From: Actinomycetes bacterium | GTDB taxonomy: Bacteria; Actinomycetota; Actinomycetes; JAHEKZ01 | Assembly (NCBI GenBank): GCA_027117675.1 | Contig: JAJAYM010000228.1 | Span: 1-19,006 of the forward strand | Length of the DNA stretch: 19,006 nt | Direction of reading: 5' to 3' | The notes under the pieces: generated by a model | Told to the model about the DNA's origin: nothing | Database searches by the model: none | The model's input: only the letters and a program-made list of their open reading frames with translations | Part shown: piece by piece, positions 1-7,370 of the stretch | How positions within the stretch are numbered: position 1 is the first letter of the stretch | Layout: the number at the start of each line of letters is the position of its first letter | Translations under genes and position numbers: made by a program

Positions 1-36
1 CTGCAGGAAGTGGCGTGATAACGCCACTTCCTGCAG
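1..36. repeat. Perfect 16-bp inverted repeat (hairpin)
   Basis: The arms at 1-16 (CTGCAGGAAGTGGCGT) and 21-36 are exact reverse complements around a 4-nt spacer, GATA. It lies 56 bp downstream of the hydratase stop codon, so as RNA it would form a very stable stem at the 3' end of that operon. No T-run follows the stem on the plus strand. The minus-strand 3' side, where a T-run for the operon would sit, is outside the window, and the stem may also extend there. A transcript-end or terminator stem is the simplest reading; a dispersed palindromic element is the alternative. Confidence 0.6.
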
Positions 37-92
37 CATGCCTCCAACGGAGGAGCGTAGGACTGACTGGACAGGGGCCTCCGGCTTCCCAG

Positions 93-599
93 TCAGTGAG
101 GCGCTGGCTCGGGACGTCCTGGCTGCTCGCCGCCACGAGCCTCGCCGTACGAGCCCTTGGGGACCATCACCTTTCGACGGAAGATGCACACGACGGTGCC
201 GTCTTGGTTGTAGCCGATCGTCTCGACGTGCACGATGCCGCGGTCGTCCTTCGACTTCGACTCCACCTTGTCGAGCACCCGTGTCTCGCCATAGATTGTG
301 TCACCGTGAAAGGTCGGTGCCACAAGGCGCAGCGACTCGACCTCGAGGTTGGCGATTGCCTTTCCGCTGACGTCCGGCACCGACATGCCAAGGAGAAGGG
401 AGTAGACGTAGTTGCCGACGACTACATTCTTGCCGAAATCAGTGGACTCCTCGGCGTAGTTGGCGTCCATGTGCAGGGGGTGATGGTTCATGGTGAGCAG
501 GCAGAAGAGGTGGTCGTCGTACTCGGTAACGGTCTTGCCTGGCCAGTGCTTGTAGATAACACCGACCTCAAACTCTTCGTAGTAACGACCGAACTGCAT
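93..599 (-). CDS. MaoC-family hydratase, probable mesaconyl-CoA hydratase
   Basis: A 168-residue single hot-dog-fold MaoC-type enoyl-CoA hydratase. The hydratase region is NHHPLHMD at residues 38-45, in the position of the MaoC/hydratase-2 catalytic segment. The ATG at 599 is chosen because AAGGAG lies just upstream; the longer open frame (to 767) would overlap the neighbouring gene. It closely resembles the MaoC protein encoded beside a CitE-like lyase and ethylmalonyl-CoA mutase in Streptomyces, so hydration of mesaconyl-CoA to beta-methylmalyl-CoA is the likely reaction. This is inferred from context, because characterised proteobacterial mesaconyl-CoA hydratases are about twice this length. 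It is probably the last gene of an operon with the acyl-CoA dehydrogenase (1111-2310). The last 20 or so residues are low-complexity and rich in Gly, Pro and Glu. Confidence 0.85.
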   Translation of the reverse strand: MQFGRYYEEFEVGVIYKHWPGKTVTEYDDHLFCLLTMNHHPLHMDANYAEESTDFGKNVVVGNYVYSLLLGMSVPDVSGKAIANLEVESLRLVAPTFHGDTIYGETRVLDKVESKSKDDRGIVHVETIGYNQDGTVVCIFRRKVMVPKGSYGEARGGEQPGRPEPAPH

Positions 600-633
600 G
601 TCACTCCTTATCTGAGGCCAACACCGATGCGGA

Positions 634-1098
634 TCAGGACCCGGTGGGCATATCTGCGAGTGTCTGGCGCGCTCTCCCAGCCACCGGGACAGGACATGTG
701 ACTTGGTAGTGCCTAGCCTCCATCTTGCTGCGCGAGCTGAAGTCGCGGCGTCCACGTGTCGCGGCATGCACGATCAACCCATAGACGATTCCAAAAATGG
801 CTCCCCACAGGACACCGAGCAGTAGCAGGGTTGTCCAGCTCGGGTCCTGGTCGGGGTTGGCAAACAGCCCTAACAACATGCCGACCAGCAGGCCGAACCA
901 GGCGCCGCTCACCATTCCCGCTCCGGCCGCTCGCCCGTACGACATCCGGCCGGTCACTGTCTCAACCATGCGAAGATCGGTCCCAACAATCTGAATTCCC
1001 GACACTTCGATCTCACGGTCGGAAAGGTAGTCAACAGCGCGCTGAGCCTCCTGGTAAGAGTCGCACTCTCGGACGACGATCCGCTCGATGTCAGTCAT
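634..1098 (-). CDS. Small membrane protein, YflT / general stress protein 17M-like
   Basis: A 154-residue protein. Residues 1-50 form a soluble alpha/beta domain starting MTDIERIVVRECDSYQEAQRAVDYL, a pattern typical of the heat-induced stress protein YflT / GSP17M-like family. Two hydrophobic, Gly-rich membrane helices follow at about 58-80 and 88-112, then a basic, soluble tail. AGGAG precedes the ATG at 1098. The gene starts 12 nt after the acyl-CoA dehydrogenase stop and ends 34 nt before the hydratase start, so all three are probably co-transcribed. The molecular role of the family is unknown to me; a stress-related membrane function is only implied by the family name. Its position between two catabolic CoA enzymes is unexpected. 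Confidence 0.8.
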   Translation of the reverse strand: MTDIERIVVRECDSYQEAQRAVDYLSDREIEVSGIQIVGTDLRMVETVTGRMSYGRAAGAGMVSGAWFGLLVGMLLGLFANPDQDPSWTTLLLLGVLWGAIFGIVYGLIVHAATRGRRDFSSRSKMEARHYQVTCPVPVAGRARQTLADMPTGS

Positions 1099-1110
1099 GG
1101 CTCTCCTGCC

Positions 1111-2310
1111 CTAGGCGCGGCGCTTGTAGTCCTCGAGCAAGCGGCGGCCGATGATCATCAGCTGGATATCGGCCGTGCCCTCACCGATGAGAAGCATCGG
1201 GGCCTCACGATAGAGACGCTCGATCTCGTACTCCTTGGAATAGCCGTAGCCACCGTGAATGCGGAACGAGTCTTCAACCACGTCGCGACACAGTTCGCTC
1301 GCAAGGTACTTCGCCATTCCTGCCTCAAGGTCGTTGCGCTCCCCTGAGTCCTTCTTGCGGGCGGCCATGAGCATCATCTGGTGGGCAGACTCGACCTTCG
1401 TGGCCATGTCGGCTAGCCGGAACATCACCGCTTGGTGCTGAGCAATCTGCTTACCGAAGGTCTCGCGCTGCTGCGCGTAGTCGATACCGAGCTCGAAGGC
1501 GCGTTGCGCCAGTCCGCACGCGCGTGCGGCGACGTTGACGCGTCCGACCTCGACACCATCCATCATCTGGTAGAAACCCTGGCCCGTCTCACCGCCGAGA
1601 ACATCATCCGCTGAGAGCTCCAGGCCGTCCATCACCAGCTCGGTGGTGTCGACGCCCTTGTAGCCCATCTTGTCGATCTTGCCGGGGATCGTCAGTCCGG
1701 GACGAACCTCGCCGAAACCAGCGTCCTTCTCGATGAGAAACGTGGTCATGTTGCGGTAGACGCTGTCGGCACCTTCGTCGGTCTTCATTAAGACCGCGAC
1801 GAGGGTGGACGAGCCACCGTTCGTCAGCCACATCTTCTGGCCATTGAGCACGAACGAGCCGTCATCGAGCCGAGCCGCACGAGAGGTGATCGCTGCAACG
1901 TCTGACCCACAGCCAGGCTCAGACATAGAAAAGGCGCCGCGAACCTCGCCGGTAGCCATCTGCGGCAGATACTTCTGCTTCTGCTCGTCGGTGCCGTGCT
2001 GGAGCAGCATGTACGCCACGATGAAGTGCGTGTTGATGATCCCGCTGACGCTCATCCAGCCTCGTGCGATCTCCTCAACGACGAGGGCGTACGTCAGCAG
2101 CGACTCACCGATGCCCCCGTACTCCTCGGGGATCATCAACCCGAAAATCCCCATCTCCTGCATCTGTTCGACGATCTTGGTGGGGTATTCGTCAGCGTGC
2201 TCAAGCGCGTTCGCGACGGGAATGATCTCGTTGTCGACGAAGCCGCGGACAGCGGCAAGGATCTCCCGCTGAACATCGGTGAGACCTTCGGTCTGGGCGA
2301 GACGACCCAT
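1111..2310 (-). CDS. Acyl-CoA dehydrogenase (possible methylsuccinyl-CoA dehydrogenase)
   Basis: A 399-residue FAD-dependent acyl-CoA dehydrogenase of normal family length. The FAD/substrate segment AFSMSEPGCGSD is at about 126-137, QRETFG at 281-286, IHGGYGYS at 351-358, and the catalytic-base segment IGEGTADIQ at 375-383 places the Glu at 377. The ATG at 2310 is preceded by AAAGGAG with 7 nt spacing; the frame stays open to 2550 but would overlap the divergent hydrolase gene. It heads a minus-strand operon with a stress-type membrane protein and a MaoC hydratase. Its closest remembered relatives are the actinomycete dehydrogenases beside crotonyl-CoA carboxylase/reductase genes, so oxidation of methylsuccinyl-CoA to mesaconyl-CoA is plausible. 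The characterised proteobacterial enzyme is longer, so other short or branched acyl-CoA substrates remain possible. Confidence 0.9.
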   Translation of the reverse strand: MGRLAQTEGLTDVQREILAAVRGFVDNEIIPVANALEHADEYPTKIVEQMQEMGIFGLMIPEEYGGIGESLLTYALVVEEIARGWMSVSGIINTHFIVAYMLLQHGTDEQKQKYLPQMATGEVRGAFSMSEPGCGSDVAAITSRAARLDDGSFVLNGQKMWLTNGGSSTLVAVLMKTDEGADSVYRNMTTFLIEKDAGFGEVRPGLTIPGKIDKMGYKGVDTTELVMDGLELSADDVLGGETGQGFYQMMDGVEVGRVNVAARACGLAQRAFELGIDYAQQRETFGKQIAQHQAVMFRLADMATKVESAHQMMLMAARKKDSGERNDLEAGMAKYLASELCRDVVEDSFRIHGGYGYSKEYEIERLYREAPMLLIGEGTADIQLMIIGRRLLEDYKRRA

Positions 2311-2364
2311 TGCCGCGCTCCTTTGCATCTCGTACGGCGGCGGGACGCCTGCCGTCGAGCTTTG

Positions 2365-2370
2365 ATCGTA
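2365..2370 (-). promoter_or_regulatory. Candidate -10 element for the acyl-CoA dehydrogenase operon
   Basis: The minus strand reads TACGAT, which fits TANNNT, 54 nt upstream of the dehydrogenase ATG. This would give a leader of about 45 nt that carries the AAAGGAG ribosome site. No convincing -35 hexamer is visible. It sits back-to-back with the candidate -10 of the hydrolase gene (2394-2399). Confidence 0.4.
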
Positions 2371-2393
2371 GCCAATCCCCCGACCTCCGCGAG

Positions 2394-2399
2394 TACGCT
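2394..2399 (+). promoter_or_regulatory. Candidate -10 element for a leaderless hydrolase-lysA transcript
   Basis: TACGCT ends 7 nt before the ATG at 2407, and no Shine-Dalgarno sequence is present. Transcription starting about 7 nt after the hexamer would begin at the start codon itself, the standard leaderless arrangement in actinobacteria. Confidence 0.5.
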
Positions 2400-2406
2400 C
2401 CCCGGC

Positions 2407-3384
2407 ATGAGCGAACAGCCCTGGGTCAGCGGTGGCGCCTCCGCACCCGACCCGAACGCGTGCGAGAGCACCGTGTCGACTCCGGACGACCACGTCATCG
2501 GCATTGCCGAGTACGGACCAGGGGACGGCATCCCGATCATCAGCATCCATGGCACACCTGGATCGCGATACGGAGGACCGCCGCCAGACAAGCCAGATCT
2601 CTACGAGCGGCTGGGCGTTCGTGCCATCGGGTTCGATCGACCGGGGTACGGCCTGTCGAGCAGACGCCGTGGTCGCTCAGTGGCCGACGCCGCGTCCGAT
2701 GTCACCGCTATCGCTGACGCACTTGGGCTCGATCGCTTCGCCGTGACTGGTGGCTCCGGCGGGGGGCCGCACTGTCTCGCGGTGGCCGCTCTGCTGCCGA
2801 CCCGGGTGACCCGGGTCGCTTGCGTGGTCGGCGTCGCCCCTCTCGACGGAGCCGGCCTGCCCGAGACCGAGTGGCTCAAGGGCATGACGCAGGGCATTGT
2901 CGACGAGTTCACCTGGTCGATGGCGGGGGAAGCTGTACTCCGGCCCGAGCTTGAGCGGCTCGCGACCGCAGACCTCGAACGCGTGCTGGCCGACCCCACC
3001 AATCCACTCGGCGAGACCTACCAGATGTCAAAGGGTGATCGCGAGATCATGGCGCGTCCGGAGTACGCCCTGCGCATGCAGCGACTGATCCAAGAGGCCT
3101 ACCGCTGTGGTGTCGACGGATGGCTCGACGACGACCTGGTCTTCGTCAAAGACTGGGGATTCGACCTCGCCACCCTCTCGGTCCCAGCCATCGTCTGGTA
3201 CGGCACTGACGACACGCTCGTGCCGCCCTCCCATGGGCGATGGTTGGCCGGCAACGTCCCGGGAGCACTCGTGGTGGCGATGTCCGGAGGGCACCTCGAG
3301 CTGGTGAACCGAGCCGAGGAACTCGTGGTGTGGCTCATCGGTGGGGACGCACCGAACGACGCTGTGGTGGGAGCAGTCCGATGA
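2407..3384 (+). CDS. Alpha/beta hydrolase
   Basis: A 325-residue alpha/beta-hydrolase-fold protein. The oxyanion-loop motif HGTPGSR is at 48-54, the nucleophile elbow GGSGGG puts Ser at 117, the acid is in YGTDDT (Asp268 or Asp269), and the catalytic His is in SGGHLEL at 296. A helical cap lies between about 150 and 245. No signal peptide is present, so it is cytoplasmic. The ATG at 2407 is chosen because residues before it have no family similarity and a TANNNT hexamer lies 7 nt upstream. Its stop codon overlaps the lysA start as ATGA, so the two are translated from one mRNA. The substrate cannot be predicted; esterase, epoxide hydrolase-like or lactonase activities are all possible. Confidence 0.85.
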   Translation: MSEQPWVSGGASAPDPNACESTVSTPDDHVIGIAEYGPGDGIPIISIHGTPGSRYGGPPPDKPDLYERLGVRAIGFDRPGYGLSSRRRGRSVADAASDVTAIADALGLDRFAVTGGSGGGPHCLAVAALLPTRVTRVACVVGVAPLDGAGLPETEWLKGMTQGIVDEFTWSMAGEAVLRPELERLATADLERVLADPTNPLGETYQMSKGDREIMARPEYALRMQRLIQEAYRCGVDGWLDDDLVFVKDWGFDLATLSVPAIVWYGTDDTLVPPSHGRWLAGNVPGALVVAMSGGHLELVNRAEELVVWLIGGDAPNDAVVGAVR

Positions 3385-4658
3385 CCGTCGACCCCACCCT
3401 CCTGTCACTGTTCCCGGCGAGCACGACGGTCGACGCCGACGGTGCACTCGAAGTCGCCGGCATACGGCTGTCGACCCTCGCCGACGAGTTCGGGACGCCG
3501 GTGCAGGTGGTCGACGAGACGGCGCTGCGGCAGCGGGCACGCGACTTCGTCGACGGTCTGACGCGCAGACGCCCCGGGTCGAGCGTCGCCTTTGCCTCCA
3601 AGTCGTTCCCCTGCACAGCCATCTACCGCGTGATGGCCGAGGAAGATCTGCACATCGATGTCGCGGGTGCGGGTGAGCTGATCACCGCGCTGAAGGCGGG
3701 AGTCCCTGCAGCTCAGATCGTTCTGCACGGCAACGCGAAGACCGACCACGAGCTGGGCCTGGCCGTCGACGCAGGGGTCGGGACAATTGTGATCGATGGC
3801 TGGGACGACATCAGCCGAATCGAGCGGCTCGACGGCCCGCCTCAGCCGGTACTGCTCCGCGTGATTCCCGGCGTGGACGCACCCACCATGGCAGCGGTCG
3901 CAACAGGGCATCACGGCTCGAAGTTCGGTCTGGCGCTTGACGAGGCGAGGAAAGCGATCGACCACTTGCGGTCGAGTGACCGGTTCGACGTCCGCGGGAT
4001 CCACGTGCACATCGGCTCGCAGATCCTGACCGTCGACGCTTTCGCCGAGGCAGTGGAAGCGGTAGCCGACCTCGGCACCTTCGATGTGTATGACGTCGGA
4101 GGAGGACTCGGCGTCCGCTACCACCGAACCGACGAGGCCCCCACCGTTGACGAGTACCTCGACACCATCACCCAGGCGGCGTCCGCGCACCTACCCGCGG
4201 CCGCCGAGCTCTGGATCGAACCAGGTCGCTCGATGGTGGCTCAGTCGGCTGTGACCCTTTATCGCGTGGTCACGGTCAAGCGAGGCGATCAGACCTTCGT
4301 AGCCGTCGATGGCGGGATCGCCGACAACATGGAGGCGTCGACGTACGTCGGAACCCGGTTCGACGCCGTGCTCGCCGACCGTCCCGCTAACGGCGCACCT
4401 GTGGAACTGGTCGGACGCCAGTGCGAGTCAGGCGACCTCTTCGCGTCCGACCTGCCGCTGCACGCCCCCCAGATTGGCGACGTTGTCGCACTACCCGTAA
4501 CTGGTGCGTACACGTACACACTCCTGAGCAATTACAACGGAGCTCTCAGACCCCCGGTGGTCTTTGTGCGCGACGGTTCGGTGAAACTCGTTGTGCGTCG
4601 GGAGACATACGACGAGCTCACCGCGCGTGACGTGGTAGGCGGACTACTTCGACACTGA
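3381..4658 (+). CDS. lysA: Diaminopimelate decarboxylase
   Basis: A 425-residue fold-III PLP-dependent decarboxylase that converts meso-diaminopimelate to lysine, the last step of lysine synthesis. Visible residues are the PLP-lysine in FASKSFP (Lys74), HVHIG at 208-212, the phosphate loop DVGGGLGVRY at 238-247, EPGRSMVAQS at 280-289, the catalytic Cys in CESGD (348-352), and GAYTYT at 376-381. The ATG at 3381 overlaps the hydrolase stop as ATGA and has GGGAG 7 nt upstream. In many actinobacteria lysA sits with argS, hom and thrC instead, so this setting is unusual. Related fold-III decarboxylases with other substrates share most of these motifs, so the exact substrate is less certain than the family. 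Confidence 0.85.
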   Translation: MTVDPTLLSLFPASTTVDADGALEVAGIRLSTLADEFGTPVQVVDETALRQRARDFVDGLTRRRPGSSVAFASKSFPCTAIYRVMAEEDLHIDVAGAGELITALKAGVPAAQIVLHGNAKTDHELGLAVDAGVGTIVIDGWDDISRIERLDGPPQPVLLRVIPGVDAPTMAAVATGHHGSKFGLALDEARKAIDHLRSSDRFDVRGIHVHIGSQILTVDAFAEAVEAVADLGTFDVYDVGGGLGVRYHRTDEAPTVDEYLDTITQAASAHLPAAAELWIEPGRSMVAQSAVTLYRVVTVKRGDQTFVAVDGGIADNMEASTYVGTRFDAVLADRPANGAPVELVGRQCESGDLFASDLPLHAPQIGDVVALPVTGAYTYTLLSNYNGALRPPVVFVRDGSVKLVVRRETYDELTARDVVGGLLRH

Positions 4659-4921
4659 GATGACGTACTTGATCTCGAATGACTTCACGTCGTACCAGTT
4701 GCTATTTCGCGTAGCCACCGCCCAGCGAACCTTGGTTCGATGTACTTATGACTCAAGGGCAACGCTGTCTCCGGAGTGCCATCGCACTCGTCCGTCGAGC
4801 GCATGACGACCACCCAGATCGCCGCTGGGTCTGATGTTGAACAAAGTGGCCTGATTCTTCGTACCCGGTGACTGCTGCCCCGAGCCAAACAACCGTGACG
4901 GGCTTGTGTCCTGAGTGAGGG
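4659..4921. other. Convergent intergenic region, no gene seen
   Basis: This is a 263-bp gap between the lysA and SDR stop codons, visibly less GC-rich than its surroundings. Two short open frames on the minus strand have no RBS, no family resemblance and no codon bias, so I do not call them. A 6-bp stem (ACCCAG at 4812-4817 with CTGGGT at 4825-4830, 7-nt loop) could be a weak transcript end for either gene, but it lacks a T-run. Confidence 0.5.
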
Positions 4922-5692
4922 TCAGGCGGGGTTTGCCTCACGGATCGAGTTGCCGCCGTCAATGACTAGCGTCTGACCGGTGACATACGACGCCGCCGGC
5001 GTGCAGAAGAAGGTGACGCCGGCCGCGATCTCGGCCGGCTCGCCCATGCGTTGCATCGGCGTTCGCCCGCCGTATTCGAGTTCCGCCGACAGCGACGACG
5101 GAGTTCGGATCCAACCTGGTGCCACGGCGTTACAGGTCACGCCTGACGCGGCCGTCTCGACAGCGGTCGCCAGAGTGAGTCCGCGCATTCCGCCTTTGCC
5201 AGCAACGTACGCGGCCTCATTGGGCATCGCGCAGGTGGTGCCCGACGTCGAGGTGACGTTAACGATGCGACCGAATCCACGCGACACCATTCCTGGCATG
5301 ACAGCGCGCGTCATCAGGAAGGCCGTATCCAGGTTTCGCATGATCCCGTGGCGCCATTGTTCGGGCGACATCTCGGTGATCGACAGCCAGCTCTCCTCGT
5401 CGGTGACGCTCGTCATGCCGGCGTTGTTGACGAGGAGATCGATCGGACCCAGGGCGGCCTCGACCTCAGTCACCAAGCGGGCCACCTCGTCGGCGTCCGT
5501 CAGGTCAGCGATGAATCCCCGTGAACCCCCGGCGAGCTCAGTCGCTCGTTCATGGATGCGCTCGGATGTCGCAGCGACGGCCACGGTTGCACAAACCTGG
5601 ACAAGCGCCTTTGAGCAGGCGAATCCGATGCCGCCAGGGCTACCAGCCCCCGTGACGAGGGCCACCTTGCCTTCCAGGGAGAACAGCGTCAT
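4922..5692 (-). CDS. Short-chain dehydrogenase/reductase
   Basis: A 256-residue classical SDR. The nucleotide-binding loop TGAGSPGGIG is at 14-23, NNAG at 89-92, the catalytic Ser is in VTSTSG (Ser148), and YVAGK gives Tyr162 and Lys166. The terminal strand motif VTGQTLVIDGG is present. Its ATG overlaps the TGA of the upstream CoA-ester lyase (shared A at 5692), indicating translational coupling. The partner suggests an oxidoreductase acting on a hydroxyacyl- or oxoacyl-CoA or a related intermediate, but the substrate cannot be read from the sequence. A basic residue after the strand-2 region (AATSER, 41-46) hints at NADP(H), which is weak evidence. Confidence 0.88.
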   Translation of the reverse strand: MTLFSLEGKVALVTGAGSPGGIGFACSKALVQVCATVAVAATSERIHERATELAGGSRGFIADLTDADEVARLVTEVEAALGPIDLLVNNAGMTSVTDEESWLSITEMSPEQWRHGIMRNLDTAFLMTRAVMPGMVSRGFGRIVNVTSTSGTTCAMPNEAAYVAGKGGMRGLTLATAVETAASGVTCNAVAPGWIRTPSSLSAELEYGGRTPMQRMGEPAEIAAGVTFFCTPAASYVTGQTLVIDGGNSIREANPA

Positions 5693-6687
5693 CAGCTCGC
5701 CTCGGGTGGAGCACTCGAACGAGCGTCGTCGCTCGCCGGATCGAACCAGATAGTCCGCTGCATTCCGGCCGCTCGCCCCTTGCCGCTGATGACGAGCGCC
5801 ATCTTGTTGGACGCCTCGTCGATCATCTCGCTACCGATCATCACCGCTCCCAGTTTTCCACCGGCCTCTGAGGTGTAGTACGCATACGCATCGAGAATCA
5901 GCTCAGCGTGATCAAAGTCATCCTGCTTGGGTGAGAAGACCTCGTTGGCCGCGTCAACCTGCCCGGGGTGCAGCACCCACTTGCCGTCGAAACCGAGTGC
6001 TGCTGCGCGATCGGCGACGCGCCGGTAACCGTCGACGTCGCGGATCTGCAAGTACGGACCATCGATGGCTTGCTTGTCGTGGGCGCGTGCGGCCATCAGG
6101 ATTCGCATCAGGATGTAGTGGTACGCATCGCCCTCGGTGTAGCCGGCCGGCTGCTCACCCACCACAAGCGTGCGCATGTTGATGCTGGCCATGAAATCGG
6201 CCGGCCCAAAAATGATTGTCTCAACGCGTGGGCTCGCTGCCGCAATCGCGTCAACGTTGACCAGGCCGAGCGCGTTCTCGATCTGGGCTTCGATCCCGAG
6301 CCGTCCGACCTCGAGTCCGTTCGCCTTCTCGATCTGGGTCAGCAAGGTGTCCAGCGTGACCACCTGCTCGGCGGTCTGCACCTTCGGCAGCATGATGCAG
6401 TCGAGATTGGCACCAGCACCTTCTACGACCTCGATGACATCGCGGTATGTCCACTCGGTGGTGAAGTCATTCACGCGGACTGTTCGCACCTTGTTGCCGT
6501 ATCCGCCCTCGTTGAGCGCGGCAACGATGTTCTTGCGGGCCTCGGGCTTAGCCAACGGCGCGACGGCGTCCTCGATGTCGAGAAAGACTTGGTCAGCCGG
6601 CAGCCCTTTCGCCTTCTCCAGCATCTTCGGGCTGCTGCCTGGGACAGCCAGGTTGGAGCGACGGGGACGAAGTACGCGTTCTGCCAT
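5692..6687 (-). CDS. CitE/HpcH-type CoA-ester lyase (probable malyl-/beta-methylmalyl-CoA lyase)
   Basis: A 331-residue TIM-barrel member of the HpcH/HpaI aldolase / citrate lyase beta family. The features are LDIEDAV at 36-42, an Arg in VRVND (71), EAQIENALG at 133-141 with the metal-ligand Glu, GPADF at 161-165 with the second acidic ligand, and the long C-terminal segment typical of malyl-CoA lyases (GKWVLHPGQ at 235-243). The ATG at 6687 has GGAGAAGG upstream. It strongly resembles the Streptomyces lyase encoded next to ethylmalonyl-CoA mutase. The expected reaction is cleavage of beta-methylmalyl-CoA to glyoxylate and propionyl-CoA, and/or malyl-CoA to glyoxylate and acetyl-CoA. It is coupled to the downstream SDR. 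Confidence 0.88.
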   Translation of the reverse strand: MAERVLRPRRSNLAVPGSSPKMLEKAKGLPADQVFLDIEDAVAPLAKPEARKNIVAALNEGGYGNKVRTVRVNDFTTEWTYRDVIEVVEGAGANLDCIMLPKVQTAEQVVTLDTLLTQIEKANGLEVGRLGIEAQIENALGLVNVDAIAAASPRVETIIFGPADFMASINMRTLVVGEQPAGYTEGDAYHYILMRILMAARAHDKQAIDGPYLQIRDVDGYRRVADRAAALGFDGKWVLHPGQVDAANEVFSPKQDDFDHAELILDAYAYYTSEAGGKLGAVMIGSEMIDEASNKMALVISGKGRAAGMQRTIWFDPASDDARSSAPPEAS

Positions 6688-6747
6688 CGACCTTCTCCGA
6701 TCGGCTGCAAGGTCGCCGCCGGCGCACCGGTCGACGCGGTCCTGCGG

Positions 6748-6753
6748 AGCCTA
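6748..6753 (-). promoter_or_regulatory. Candidate -10 element for the CoA-ester lyase operon
   Basis: The minus strand reads TAGGCT (TANNNT), 60 nt upstream of the lyase ATG at 6687. It would give a leader of about 55 nt containing the GGAGAAGG ribosome site. Confidence 0.35.
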
Positions 6754-6818
6754 GCGCCGCGCGGGAAGCCGCGGCTGAGCCACCCGGTCATCACAGCCAG
6801 GTATGGCAGGCTGCCGCC

Positions 6819-7352
6819 ATGAGGTCAGAGTTGGAACTGGGAGCCGAACACCTGCCCGCACTGATCGCCGAGCTTGGCGGCAAGTCTGATCTGGTGTGGG
6901 TCACGGTTTCCGGCCGTCCACCGCAGGCGCTGTGGAGTGTTTGGCACGACGAAGCGATCGCCGTCGTCACCGGGGGTACCGAACAACGCGACCCCGGGCT
7001 AGTCGACGGTGCGTCGGTCGAGCTGATATTGCGCAGTAAAGAGAACAGGGCACGGCAGGTCGCCGTGACCTCCACCGTCGAGCGACTCGAGCCTGGGACG
7101 GCGGCATGGAACGACGCGGCAGCTGCCCTGCATCCCAAGCGGCTGAACCCGCCGGACGGCGAAGCCCAGCCGCAGCGATGGGCGTCCGACAGTGCGCTCT
7201 GGCTGCTGCGTCCCACTCACGAAGTCATCGAGCGGCCGGGATCGATGTCAGACGGCTCACACCGCGCTGAGCCGGTCACTACCGAGGCGACCACGGTGAC
7301 CCACATACCGTTCCACGCGGGTAAGGCCACCAAGAAGCGCCGCCAACACTGA
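6819..7352 (+). CDS. Conserved hypothetical protein
   Basis: A 177-residue soluble protein with no signal peptide or membrane helix. Residues 1-125 look like a compact beta-rich domain with the segment LWSVWHDEAIAVVTGG at 38-53, which has the alternating pattern of a beta-strand pair. The C-terminal 50 residues are low-complexity and end in a basic tail (KATKKRRQH). I do not recognise a catalytic motif. A split-barrel, FMN-binding-like fold is a guess only. It is transcribed divergently from the CoA-ester lyase and convergently with the PhzF-family gene. The ATG at 6819 lacks a clear Shine-Dalgarno sequence. Confidence 0.7.
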   Translation: MRSELELGAEHLPALIAELGGKSDLVWVTVSGRPPQALWSVWHDEAIAVVTGGTEQRDPGLVDGASVELILRSKENRARQVAVTSTVERLEPGTAAWNDAAAALHPKRLNPPDGEAQPQRWASDSALWLLRPTHEVIERPGSMSDGSHRAEPVTTEATTVTHIPFHAGKATKKRRQH

Positions 7353-7370
7353 TCGGGGAATCCCCACTCG

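Noticed and set aside
15..701. Plus-strand 228-codon open frame antisense to the MaoC hydratase
   Set aside because: It is a frame shadow of a well-supported gene in high-GC DNA, with no ribosome site or family resemblance.
3405..4190. Minus-strand 261-codon open frame antisense to lysA
   Set aside because: The lysA frame carries all the decarboxylase motifs; the antisense frame has none.
4685..4962. Small minus-strand open frames in the lysA-SDR gap
   Set aside because: No ribosome site, low-complexity composition, no recognisable domain, and partial overlap with the SDR end.
4980..5753. Plus-strand 257-codon open frame antisense to the SDR
   Set aside because: The SDR frame has intact Rossmann and catalytic motifs; the opposite frame is a codon-bias shadow.
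5968..6822. Plus-strand 284-codon open frame antisense to the CoA-ester lyase
   Set aside because: The lyase frame is conserved end to end, and the antisense frame has no family features.
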